Shown: piece after piece, positions 15,075-20,132 of the stretch
Layout of the letters: every line of letters begins with the position of its first letter
Position numbering within the stretch: the first letter of the stretch is position 1
DNA from: a virus
IMG/VR virus record: IMGVR_UViG_3300009184_000268
Span: 1 to 20,915 of that record
Strand: one strand, 5' to 3'
DNA: 20,915 nt
Position numbers and translations under genes: made by a program
Notes under the pieces: model-generated
Seen by the model: only the letters and a program-made list of their open reading frames with translations
The model's database searches: none
What the model was told of the DNA's origin: nothing

Positions 15075-15467
15075 TTATACCTTTGCCCAGTATCCGTAGA
15101 CCATCTTGTGTGATGGGTTACCAATGTCGTTTGGTACACCGTCAATGACAGCCACCAAGTGATGCGCCTGCCTTGCAATCACTACGCCCTTTGGCATATC
15201 TGCGCAACGTGCCTTGCGTCCCTCAAACTTTGGGGCTGACATCCAAACCCAACCATGCTGTTGTAAGAAGGGGATATAAACCTTTTTGCTAAGACCATTA
15301 CGAGCAGATTTTTCGTTGCCGTAATCTTTGTTAGCTTGAGCCAATAGTTTGTAAGTGGCTTTGTAGTCAAGGTTCATTGCAATGCAGATTGATCGAACTA
15401 CGCAGTCACCTGCTTTACCTTTAAAGCCAGCCGCCGAGCGGCCTCCGTCGTTGTATTGATAGGTCAT
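15075..15467 (-). CDS. Small phage protein, papain/C39-like fold suspected
   Basis: 130 residues. It resembles a phage family beginning Y-x-Y-N-D-G-G-R-x-x-A-G-F-K-G-x-x-G-D-C-V. I see a Cys at the start of a helix (GDCVVRSICIAM, C22), a later QAHHLVAVIDG (H102/H103 before a strand) and ND at 113-114. This Cys-His-Asp/Asn order fits papain-like or bacteriocin-peptidase-like folds. The activity is inference; annotations I remember are mostly hypothetical. AAGGAGA precedes the ATG, and the gene follows the 104-residue gene by 11 nt, so both are transcribed from promoter B. Confidence 0.8.
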   Translation of the reverse strand: MTYQYNDGGRSAAGFKGKAGDCVVRSICIAMNLDYKATYKLLAQANKDYGNEKSARNGLSKKVYIPFLQQHGWVWMSAPKFEGRKARCADMPKGVVIARQAHHLVAVIDGVPNDIGNPSHKMVYGYWAKV

Positions 15468-15478
15468 TGTCGTTCTCC

Positions 15479-15793
15479 TTACTTAGCTGGAGAAACGCGG
15501 ATGTCAGCACGACCTTCTTTGCGGAAGGTAGCCAAGACGTCGTCGGTGATGCCGTAGGACACGCAAAGCTTTTTGTAGTCAACGGTGCCAGAGACTTCGA
15601 TGAGCTTGACAGACACGCTGTGCAGTTCGCCCTTGTGCTCGCCTTCGCCGTACTTGTTGGCTATGGCTTCTTTCATTGCCTTGACTTGCTCAGCCAATGC
15701 TTTGGCTTGTTGGTCGAGCACGTAGAGTGCGTCGATGTCAGAAGTGATTGTGGAGATCAGAGCTTCTGTCTGGATCAATGTTGCTGTAGTCAT
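15479..15793 (-). CDS. Hypothetical protein, 104 residues, first gene of promoter B unit
   Basis: The N-terminal two-thirds is helical, with coiled-coil spacing (LDQQAKALAEQVKAMKEAIANKYG). A compact C-terminal part follows (HSVSVKLIEVSGTVDYKKL, then DDVLATFRKEGRADIRVSPAK). The helix-plus-small-beta layout is reminiscent of phage proteins linked to recombination or nuclease modulation, but I cannot name a family. It is transcribed from promoter B, with the 130-residue gene 11 nt downstream. Confidence 0.78.
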   Translation of the reverse strand: MTTATLIQTEALISTITSDIDALYVLDQQAKALAEQVKAMKEAIANKYGEGEHKGELHSVSVKLIEVSGTVDYKKLCVSYGITDDVLATFRKEGRADIRVSPAK

Positions 15794-15814
15794 GATGTTT
15801 GTCTTTCAGGTAAC

Positions 15815-15886
15815 CTGCTTATTGCAGTGAATGCATCTTAACATCAAGTTAAAGCGGTTTGGGAATCTTTTTATAAATATTTTTAC
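15815..15886 (-). promoter_or_regulatory. Promoter B with 5'-terminal hairpin leader and AT-rich upstream element
   Basis: Minus strand: extended -10 TGT-TAAGAT (hexamer 15840-15835), 7 nt (GCATTCA), hairpin CTGC-AATAA-GCAG (15827-15815), then GGTTACCTGAAAG before the ATG at 15793. A perfect inverted repeat TTAAC-N5-GTTAA (15852-15838) overlaps the -10. CCCAAACCG upstream matches promoter A. An A/T tract (15866-15886) falls at about -40 to -60, the usual place of an UP element. Confidence 0.7.
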
Positions 15887-15897
15887 TAGGACAAACC

Positions 15898-16551
15898 CTA
15901 ACCCTTATTTGTACCTGCAATGTGAGCCGTGGATGAGTCCCAGCCTATATGCCTTACGTAGCCATCCTGCTTCGTGGTGATTGCCGCTCTGTAGCCCTTG
16001 CGCATGTAGTACGTACTCGAGGCGGCTTCCCCATCAATCAGCTTGTAGTTTTTGAGCCTACGTAAGCTTGGGTTCCACGTAAAGCCGTGCCACCTGCTAG
16101 CGTAGCCCAGCGTCAGCAAGGGGAAGGGTAGCTCTTGAATAAGCTCCAGCGGATGACCGTTGGTGTCGTTATGGGCCCTGAGCCATACGGTGATGATCCA
16201 TGAGTAGCCTTGCAAGATAGGCAGGGACTCCTCGATAAATCCGCCGGCGTAAAACTCCCAGTCGTCCTCCATGTGGAAGACGTACTTGGTTGTGACGTGA
16301 GAGTACGCCAAATTGATTGACTTGACCTGCCCTATGTTTCTCTCGTTGGCAAGGATCAGGAACTCTGGTGGCTCGTGGATCTTGAACTGGTCAACCATGC
16401 GCTTAATGATGGCGTAAGCGTTCACGTAGCCCGAGTCGTCAATGACTATAAACTTTTCAATCGCATAGGTGTTGAACTTAAAAAACGAGCGCAAAGTCTT
16501 CTCAAGCAAGTCAAACCTGCCGCATGACGTAAGAACGCAAGTTACTTGCAT
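15898..16551 (-). CDS. Glycosyltransferase family 2-like
   Basis: 217 residues. It has an N-terminal strand (QVTCVLTSCGR), a helix LLEKTLRSFF, IVIDDSG (35-41, nucleotide binding), NERNIGQVKSINLAYSH, and YVFHMEDDWEF (90-100) holding the DxD-type acidic cluster. This is a classic GT2 layout. The C-terminal half, rich in Trp and Tyr, would bind the acceptor. It begins 10 nt inside the HNH gene and ends just before the promoter B island, closing the replication-side operon. Sugar and target unknown. Confidence 0.85.
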   Translation of the reverse strand: MQVTCVLTSCGRFDLLEKTLRSFFKFNTYAIEKFIVIDDSGYVNAYAIIKRMVDQFKIHEPPEFLILANERNIGQVKSINLAYSHVTTKYVFHMEDDWEFYAGGFIEESLPILQGYSWIITVWLRAHNDTNGHPLELIQELPFPLLTLGYASRWHGFTWNPSLRRLKNYKLIDGEAASSTYYMRKGYRAAITTKQDGYVRHIGWDSSTAHIAGTNKG

Positions 16552-16805
16552 TCCATTATTCTTTTGACGGTGATGTTTAGAGCATCAATCTCTTCCATCT
16601 TGGCGATGGCCCACGCCCTGCGCTCACCGTGCCAGCCCATCTTGCTCCCTTGGTGGCAGGACTTGCATAGAGCCACGACGGTGTACTGCCTATGCTGTTT
16701 GACGTGGTGCGCGTCGCTTGGCCCCTCTTGGTCGCACACCGAGCAGGGAAGCTCCTTAACGCGCCTTACGTAGTCTTTTTCCTTGGCGGTTAGGGTGTTG
16801 TTCAC
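16542..16805 (-). CDS. HNH/Ref-like zinc-binding putative nuclease
   Basis: The start is GTG at 16805, overlapping the previous stop as GTGA; a start at 16889 would add unrelated sequence. The 87 residues begin MNNTLTAKEKDYVRRVKELP. They contain C21-x2-C24, D31-A-H33-H34, H38 and C47-x2-C50-H51, a treble-clef pattern like HNH nucleases and the phage P1 Ref family (RecA-dependent nuclease). Cys residues would hold zinc and the His-His pair would be catalytic. Its position after RusA suits a recombination or DNA-processing role. Nuclease activity is inferred. Confidence 0.78.
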   Translation of the reverse strand: MNNTLTAKEKDYVRRVKELPCSVCDQEGPSDAHHVKQHRQYTVVALCKSCHQGSKMGWHGERRAWAIAKMEEIDALNITVKRIMECK

Positions 16806-17152
16806 AAGGTGGCCTTCTCGACGTAGCGGTTGCTGGCCTCCATAGAGCGCCATACAGCAATTCTTTCCTGACAGGCTATGAGGAGCCATCTAAGGCGCTC
16901 GCGCTCCTGTACGGCTTGTCTGAGGGCTTGTAGGTGCTCTTTGTAGCGTGGGGAGGCGTAGGCTTCTCGCTCCTGCATGGCGGCGGTCTTGTACTCACCG
17001 TTGCCATGGGCTTCAGCGTTTTTCATTTCCTCTGCCTTGATGGTCTTCCTCAGCTCTTCCATAAACACCTTTGTTGCCTCTGCCTCTGCATATTTGGCTG
17101 AGTTGGCAATCATAAAATCGACTGCTTCGTTGGGGTCAATAAGTTTACTCAT
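16802..17152 (-). CDS. Conserved small phage protein, helical, between RusA and HNH genes
   Basis: 116 residues, nearly all helix. The first half is charged (EAVDFMIANSAKYAEAEATK, EELRKTIKAEEMK). The second half has AYASPRYKEHLQALRQAVQE, then RLRWLLIACQERIAVWRSMEASNR, which I recall as a conserved phage signature of unknown function. ATGA overlap with RusA at its start and GTGA overlap with the HNH gene at its end tie it to the recombination cluster. Confidence 0.8.
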   Translation of the reverse strand: MSKLIDPNEAVDFMIANSAKYAEAEATKVFMEELRKTIKAEEMKNAEAHGNGEYKTAAMQEREAYASPRYKEHLQALRQAVQERERLRWLLIACQERIAVWRSMEASNRYVEKATL

Positions 17153-17577
17153 GTCATCTCCTCAAGTTCTACGATAAGTCTTCCCGGCTTCTTGCCCTCA
17201 ACCCTGTAAATCTGAATGGGTTGAAACAATTGGTCATTCACGAACAGCGCATTAGCCAACCCGTCTAGGGCGCCCTTAGCCGCGGCTAAACAGTTGTCTG
17301 CGTCACGCTTACGCTTGTCTGGCATGTCAAAGGTTATGGTCAGCTTAATTTGTCCGCCATGATGCTTCCACCCCTTGATCTGGTGCTTTGCCAACCACGT
17401 GCTGGCTTCTCGGTAGTCGGATCGAATCTTGTAAAGCTTGCCCCAATGAGTGCCTTTAGCTCGGTTCGGGAACAGCTCCGCCGGCGGGAAGTCTAGCTCG
17501 ACGCGCAGTACGCTCGTTTTGCATTCGTTGGACGAGGTCGTCACAAGCGGCTTGTCCTCTGCGTTTAACAATTTCAT
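17149..17577 (-). CDS. rusA: RusA-family Holliday junction resolvase
   Basis: 142 residues. RusA cuts four-way DNA junctions as a dimer and helps phages resolve recombination or replication intermediates. The motif PDKRKRDADNCLAAAKGALDGL (86-107) holds the two key aspartates (D92 and D94) of the RusA signature, and FVND (112-115) provides the third acidic position. LDFPPAELFPNRAKGTHWG (28-46) is the usual N-terminal element. The start is secure: AAGGAG is 6 nt before the ATG. The first about 20 residues are longer than usual and share their DNA with another frame (17456-17677). Confidence 0.9.
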   Translation of the reverse strand: MKLLNAEDKPLVTTSSNECKTSVLRVELDFPPAELFPNRAKGTHWGKLYKIRSDYREASTWLAKHQIKGWKHHGGQIKLTITFDMPDKRKRDADNCLAAAKGALDGLANALFVNDQLFQPIQIYRVEGKKPGRLIVELEEMT

Positions 17578-17677
17578 TCTTTACTCCTTGCCACCATAAT
17601 TGCGCGCTGGCGGAGCCTCGCTCGATAGCCTTCTTCTCGTACCGACTCATCCATTCTCGAGCTTCGCACTGTCTCAT
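17456..17677 (-). CDS. Small CEAR-type phage protein, overlapping both neighbours in a third frame
   Basis: 73 residues from ATG 17677: MRQCEAREWMSRYEKKAIER, then WWQGVKNEIVKRRGQAACDDLVQRM. The RQCEAR opening followed by V-x(4)-KRRG-x-A-x(3)-L matches a small phage protein family I remember from phages of Burkholderiales. That resemblance is why I keep it although it overlaps the 72-residue gene by about 100 nt and RusA by 122 nt. AGGAG lies 12 nt upstream, somewhat far. Function unknown. Confidence 0.55.
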   Translation of the reverse strand: MRQCEAREWMSRYEKKAIERGSASAQLWWQGVKNEIVKRRGQAACDDLVQRMQNERTARRARLPAGGAVPEPS

Positions 17678-17792
17678 GTGTTCCAAAGTCTCCTGTGAGA
17701 TTAAGACATTCGAGGGTGCAAGTCTCGGAGTAGGCATGACCAAACCCACCGCGGATCTCGTCAAGGATTTTTTGGGCGTCACTTTTTGTCAT
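17574..17792 (-). CDS. Small hypothetical protein with LTGD motif
   Basis: 72 residues: MTKSDAQKILDEIRGGFGHA, then CTLECLNLTGDFG and an arginine-rich second half. The helix plus C-L-x-L-T-G-D is like small phage proteins of unknown role. ATGA overlaps at both ends (17789-17792 and 17574-17577) support it, and its last codons include the RusA ribosome binding site. The second half runs over the 17456-17677 frame, so it may be constrained mainly by that gene. Confidence 0.62.
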   Translation of the reverse strand: MTKSDAQKILDEIRGGFGHAYSETCTLECLNLTGDFGTHETVRSSRMDESVREEGYRARLRQRAIMVARSKE

Positions 17793-18205
17793 GCCTTCCT
17801 CTTTGCTAGTCCAGCACGAATAGCCAGCTCATTGCGCAGGCGGTACTCGTACTTTGTTTTTCGGATCTTCTCATGCTCGTTTGGCTGTAGCTCAGGGTAG
17901 TTATCAAACAAGGCGGCAAACTCTTGCCACTTGGGCGGGTAACCACCTGTGTTGGCGCCCCAAGAGATCATGTCGATCTTCATGACCTCGGTGATCGCAA
18001 GGCGAATCGCCTCTGCGTCTCGCAGGGCTTCTGTGACGCGAGGCCACTCCTCCGAGGGCGCCTGATGGTGGTAGGCACAGACCCAGCGTCCTCCAGTGGA
18101 GATACCGCCAGCCATTGGGCAACCATTGGCAAAGCAGTCAAGGGTGTTAGGGCCGTCATCGACAGCTTCGTGTTTGGTGAATTTTGTAAAGTTTTTCAGT
18201 GCCAT
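17789..18205 (-). CDS. Small phage protein with N-terminal zinc-binding motif
   Basis: 138 residues. CFANGCPMAGGIS (24-36) and WVCAYHH (41-47) give C24, C29, C43 and H46/H47, a short zinc-knuckle pattern seen in phage proteins near replication genes. The rest is helical, with PRVTEALRDAEAIRLAITEV and a basic tail. AGGGAA precedes the ATG, which is 2 nt after the replication gene stop. It probably binds nucleic acid or a replication partner; no activity is known to me. Confidence 0.78.
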   Translation of the reverse strand: MALKNFTKFTKHEAVDDGPNTLDCFANGCPMAGGISTGGRWVCAYHHQAPSEEWPRVTEALRDAEAIRLAITEVMKIDMISWGANTGGYPPKWQEFAALFDNYPELQPNEHEKIRKTKYEYRLRNELAIRAGLAKRKA

Positions 18206-18207
18206 GA

Positions 18208-18981
18208 TTATTCCCTGTGGTATTTGCCTTCAATGATTTTCGTAAAGTTCATGGGTTTGATGACCCACTCAAGGTCAGCCAAGAACGGCGGCTTGTCCTT
18301 TTGTTGTTTTTTGCCAATCAAAAACTTGGAGCTTCCGATGTGTTCAAAGAACTTCTTCCACCAAGCCAGCATGTCAGCGTGGGTGACGGCTCCGTCTTTG
18401 GACAAGTCCAGCGCAACCTCCCTCCACCTTTGTCTCAGGTAGCCAGCACGAGTGTCGTTCCAGATCTCGACAGCAGGGAGGTTTGGCAAGGTCTCGTGAT
18501 ACAGAGCCAAGATGCCTTTGTGGTCACATCCGGGTAACTTCACCTTCGGTTTTTCCTCGGGTTCGCCTGTTGGCGGACGAACAGTATCTTTAGATACTGT
18601 AAATTGGTTCTTGTTTATTGTTTCTTGTTTATTGTTTGGTTGAACGTCCGTTGAACGGGCGCTACTCCGACGTTCAGCGGATGCTTTACCAGCGCGTGAT
18701 GCTTGCTGAATTTTGGAGTGAAAATGCTTAATTTCCTTGTCCGCACGATCATTGACCCAACCCTCGTCGCCAAGCTGAAAAAACTCATTGAGCACGTCTT
18801 GGACAACCTGAACCTTCTCTCGCATACCAATCTGCTTGGCAACGACCGCTGAATCGACGTTCAACGGGCGTTCGTGAAGATAGTACATGTCGAGCAAGCG
18901 ACGATAAGCCAAGTCCTCGTCTAAATCGAGGTGGCGGGTGTGACTGGCGTAGTCACCAATGTTGAATTGATAGTAGTGCAT
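18208..18981 (-). CDS. DUF1376-type phage replication protein
   Basis: 257 residues from ATG 18981 (MHYYQFNIGDYASHTRHLDL). A TTG 8 codons upstream is less likely. The N-terminal about 95 residues match DUF1376: DLDEDLAYRRLLDMYYLHE, then LNEFFQLGDEGWVNDRADKEI. A low-complexity linker (about 100-140) follows. The C-terminal domain (ILALYHETLPNLPAVEIWND, LRQRWREVALDL, AWWKKFFEHIG, PPFLADLEWVIKPMNFTKII) is the usual partner in phage replication-initiation proteins. It probably binds the origin and recruits host replication factors, like lambda O. It follows the Cro-like gene, and its linker-coding DNA carries repeats that may be the origin. Confidence 0.85.
   Translation of the reverse strand: MHYYQFNIGDYASHTRHLDLDEDLAYRRLLDMYYLHERPLNVDSAVVAKQIGMREKVQVVQDVLNEFFQLGDEGWVNDRADKEIKHFHSKIQQASRAGKASAERRSSARSTDVQPNNKQETINKNQFTVSKDTVRPPTGEPEEKPKVKLPGCDHKGILALYHETLPNLPAVEIWNDTRAGYLRQRWREVALDLSKDGAVTHADMLAWWKKFFEHIGSSKFLIGKKQQKDKPPFLADLEWVIKPMNFTKIIEGKYHRE
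18581..18678. repeat. Dyad, tandem repeat and iteron cluster: candidate replication origin inside the replication gene
   Basis: A perfect 9-bp inverted repeat with a 2-nt centre (ACAGTATCT-TT-AGATACTGT, 18581-18600) is followed by a perfect 14-bp tandem repeat (TTCTTGTTTATTGT twice, 18608-18635). Short repeats come next: GTTGAACGTC at 18639-18648, GTTGAACGGG at 18650-18659 (11-bp spacing) and inverted GCTGAACGTC at 18669-18678. An exact inverted copy of GTTGAACGTC lies at 18856-18865. The order of dyad, AT-rich repeat and iterons in the interdomain part of the gene recalls lambda ori in gene O. Confidence 0.5.
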
Positions 18982-19083
18982 ACCGATCCCATTAACACAT
19001 CCCAAAAAGAAACTGCGGCAGGCGGGGATGGATCGCTTTTCGGTACGCTCATGACTTCGTACCTAGCCGTGTTTCAAACCATC

Positions 19084-19287
19084 TTACACGAAGAATAAAT
19101 CTGGGCGCAAGTCTTTTCTTGTGACCAGTCCTTGTGTAGCTTTTTCAATCTTGACCGCCAATGCGGCAGACGCCGTTCTGCGCTCGTGAATCAACAGAGA
19201 CATCCACGTCAAGCTGATGCCCAGATACTCTGCCATCTCACCTCTTGCGCCCAACGGCTCCGTCGAAAAATACTCTTGCAATTTCAT
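19084..19287 (-). CDS. Cro/YdaS-like transcriptional regulator
   Basis: Start at 19287 (MKLQEYFSTEPLGARGEMAE), with AAGGAA about 8 nt upstream; the in-frame extension to 19350 crosses the promoter and is rejected. The 67 residues contain a helix-turn-helix: GARGEMAEYLGISLTWMSLLIHERR (13-37), then ALAVKIEKATQGLVTRKDLRPDLFF. The IEKAT-x-G-x-VTR-x-DLRPD ending is characteristic of the YdaS/Cro family of small phage regulators. It probably binds operators in the divergent region 19288-19426 to control its own promoter and the rightward operon. First gene of the leftward series. Confidence 0.88.
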   Translation of the reverse strand: MKLQEYFSTEPLGARGEMAEYLGISLTWMSLLIHERRTASAALAVKIEKATQGLVTRKDLRPDLFFV

Positions 19288-19308
19288 TATTGTTTTTCCT
19301 TGGCGGCA

Positions 19309-19337
19309 AGTATACATTAACTTTAAATTAAAGATAA
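19309..19337 (-). promoter_or_regulatory. Promoter/operator D of the Cro-like gene
   Basis: A 21-bp dyad with one mismatched pair (19317-19337, core CTTTAA-A-TTAAAG) sits just upstream of a TATACT -10 (minus strand, 19314-19309). It contains TTAAC-TTTAA-ATTAA, the same inverted repeat found at promoters A, B and C. This is a likely autoregulatory operator. There is no leader hairpin at this promoter. Confidence 0.6.
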
Positions 19338-19361
19338 CCCCACGTTTCACTCGGGAATGTA

Positions 19362-19411
19362 TTGTGTTTGTTTTTAACTGCGTGTTAGAATGCTTGCACG
19401 TCGATACGACG
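19362..19411 (+). promoter_or_regulatory. Rightward promoter C with 5'-terminal hairpin leader
   Basis: Extended -10 TGT-TAGAAT (hexamer 19386-19391), 7 nt (GCTTGCA), hairpin CGTCG-ATA-CGACG (19399-19411), then GGTTAAGGAG and the ATG at 19427. The inverted repeat TTAAC-N5-GTTAG (19374-19388) overlaps the -10. TTGTGT at 19362-19367 is a weak -35. The layout and spacings match promoters A and B, although this promoter faces the other way. Confidence 0.7.
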
Positions 19412-19426
19412 GTTAAGGAGAATCAA

Positions 19427-19645
19427 ATGGATAAACATCTTCCCTACACGACCAAGTCTGGTCTTCAAATTGGGTGCAACTACACCCCTCCCCTACGCAA
19501 CTACATGAGTGCTGATGCAGAGCTTCTGCAAATGGCGCTACTCAACATCGAACCTGAGTTTTCTCAGCGCCGCATTGCTGGCTGGGTTGCCTATTTCCTC
19601 TTTCTCATTGCGCTGTACACCGCATTAGTTGTGTGGGAGGTTTGA
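19427..19645 (+). CDS. Small single-pass membrane protein, first gene of rightward operon
   Basis: 72 residues: a polar front (MDKHLPYTTKSGLQIGCNYT, then PPLRNYMSADAELLQMALL) and one hydrophobic segment near the C-terminus (IAGWVAYFLFLIALYTALVVW, about 50-70), so it is probably anchored in the inner membrane with a cytoplasmic N-terminus. AAGGAG lies 6 nt before the ATG. The SG-L-x-IG-x-x-Y-x-PP segment is familiar from small early phage proteins without known function. Expression is from promoter C. Confidence 0.8.
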   Translation: MDKHLPYTTKSGLQIGCNYTPPLRNYMSADAELLQMALLNIEPEFSQRRIAGWVAYFLFLIALYTALVVWEV

Positions 19646-19646
19646 C

Positions 19647-19745
19647 ATGAACGACAAAGAATTCCGCACCATGCGCATTAACGTGATCCTGTTTGCCATA
19701 GGCGCAGTGGTCTTAGCCCTTGACCTTTTTATCTGGAGACCATGA
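19647..19745 (+). CDS. 32-residue single-pass membrane protein
   Basis: The frame MNDKEFRTMRINVILFAIGA continues with a hydrophobic run to about residue 29 and ends IWRP. It is essentially one transmembrane helix with a charged N-terminal tip. GGGAGG is 6 nt upstream, the ATG follows the previous stop by one base, and its stop overlaps the next start (ATGA). Role unknown; tiny early membrane proteins often affect the host or superinfection. Confidence 0.65.
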   Translation: MNDKEFRTMRINVILFAIGAVVLALDLFIWRP

Positions 19746-19921
19746 TGACCCACAAAACTATGGCTGAACTTGAAGCCGAAAGCCCTGAAGGCTTTATCAA
19801 CCCCAAACGTACGCCCCAAGAGTGGGCGGAGCTGGAGGAGCGCAACAAGGCTATGCGTGAGCATGATCGCCTACACACAGCCTTTGCGCCAGAAGAGCCA
19901 GAAGAAGAGGACGAAGAATGA
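19742..19921 (+). CDS. Small acidic protein, 59 residues
   Basis: Starts MMTHKTMAELEAESPEGFIN; the ATG at 19745 is an equally good start by distance from GGAG. The middle is helical (PQEWAELEERNKAMREHDRL) and the C-terminus strongly acidic (PEEPEEEDEE). ATGA overlaps at both ends tie it to its neighbours. An acidic tail of this kind can mimic DNA or bind basic proteins, but nothing more can be said. Confidence 0.7.
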   Translation: MMTHKTMAELEAESPEGFINPKRTPQEWAELEERNKAMREHDRLHTAFAPEEPEEEDEE

Positions 19922-20127
19922 ACTTACAAGACGAACTATGGTTTGACACCAGCAAGGGGCGTATTGGCATCTTGATGGTGCTTGATTGGCACACAGAACA
20001 GCTTCACTACATCATGGGCATAGCCAGTGGCATGAACGAAAACGTAGACATCAACCACATCTACAGTGGTGGAGCAAGGCTTCCTGACTACGTAGGAGCG
20101 CCTTTGTTCTTTGGAGACTGGGAGTGA
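19918..20127 (+). CDS. Small hypothetical protein, 69 residues
   Basis: A compact mixed alpha/beta sequence: MNLQDELWFDTSKGRIGILM, then DWHTEQLHYIMGIASGMNEN and a Gly/Pro-rich end (YSGGARLPDYVGAPLFFGDWE). It overlaps the preceding stop by ATGA. No family recognised. Transcribed with the rightward early operon. Confidence 0.72.
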   Translation: MNLQDELWFDTSKGRIGILMVLDWHTEQLHYIMGIASGMNENVDINHIYSGGARLPDYVGAPLFFGDWE

Positions 20128-20132
20128 TTACC

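Noticed and set aside
16806-16889. ATG-started longer version of the HNH-like gene
   Set aside because: The extension lies over the end of the 116-residue gene and is not like the family. The GTG at 16805 with GTGA overlap gives the usual start.
17904-18122. Arg/His-rich 72-codon frame inside the zinc-protein gene
   Set aside because: Its composition is typical of a frame-shifted shadow of a GC-rich gene, and the other frame has the zinc motif.
18921-19052. 43-codon frame between the Cro-like and replication genes (MSVPKSDPSPPAAVSFWDVL...)
   Set aside because: It overlaps the replication gene by about 60 nt, has only a weak ribosome binding site, and I recognise no family. It could be real, but there is too little support.
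19288-19350. N-terminal extension of the Cro-like gene to 19350
   Set aside because: It would translate the promoter and operator D. The ATG at 19287 has AAGGAA upstream and starts where the family starts.
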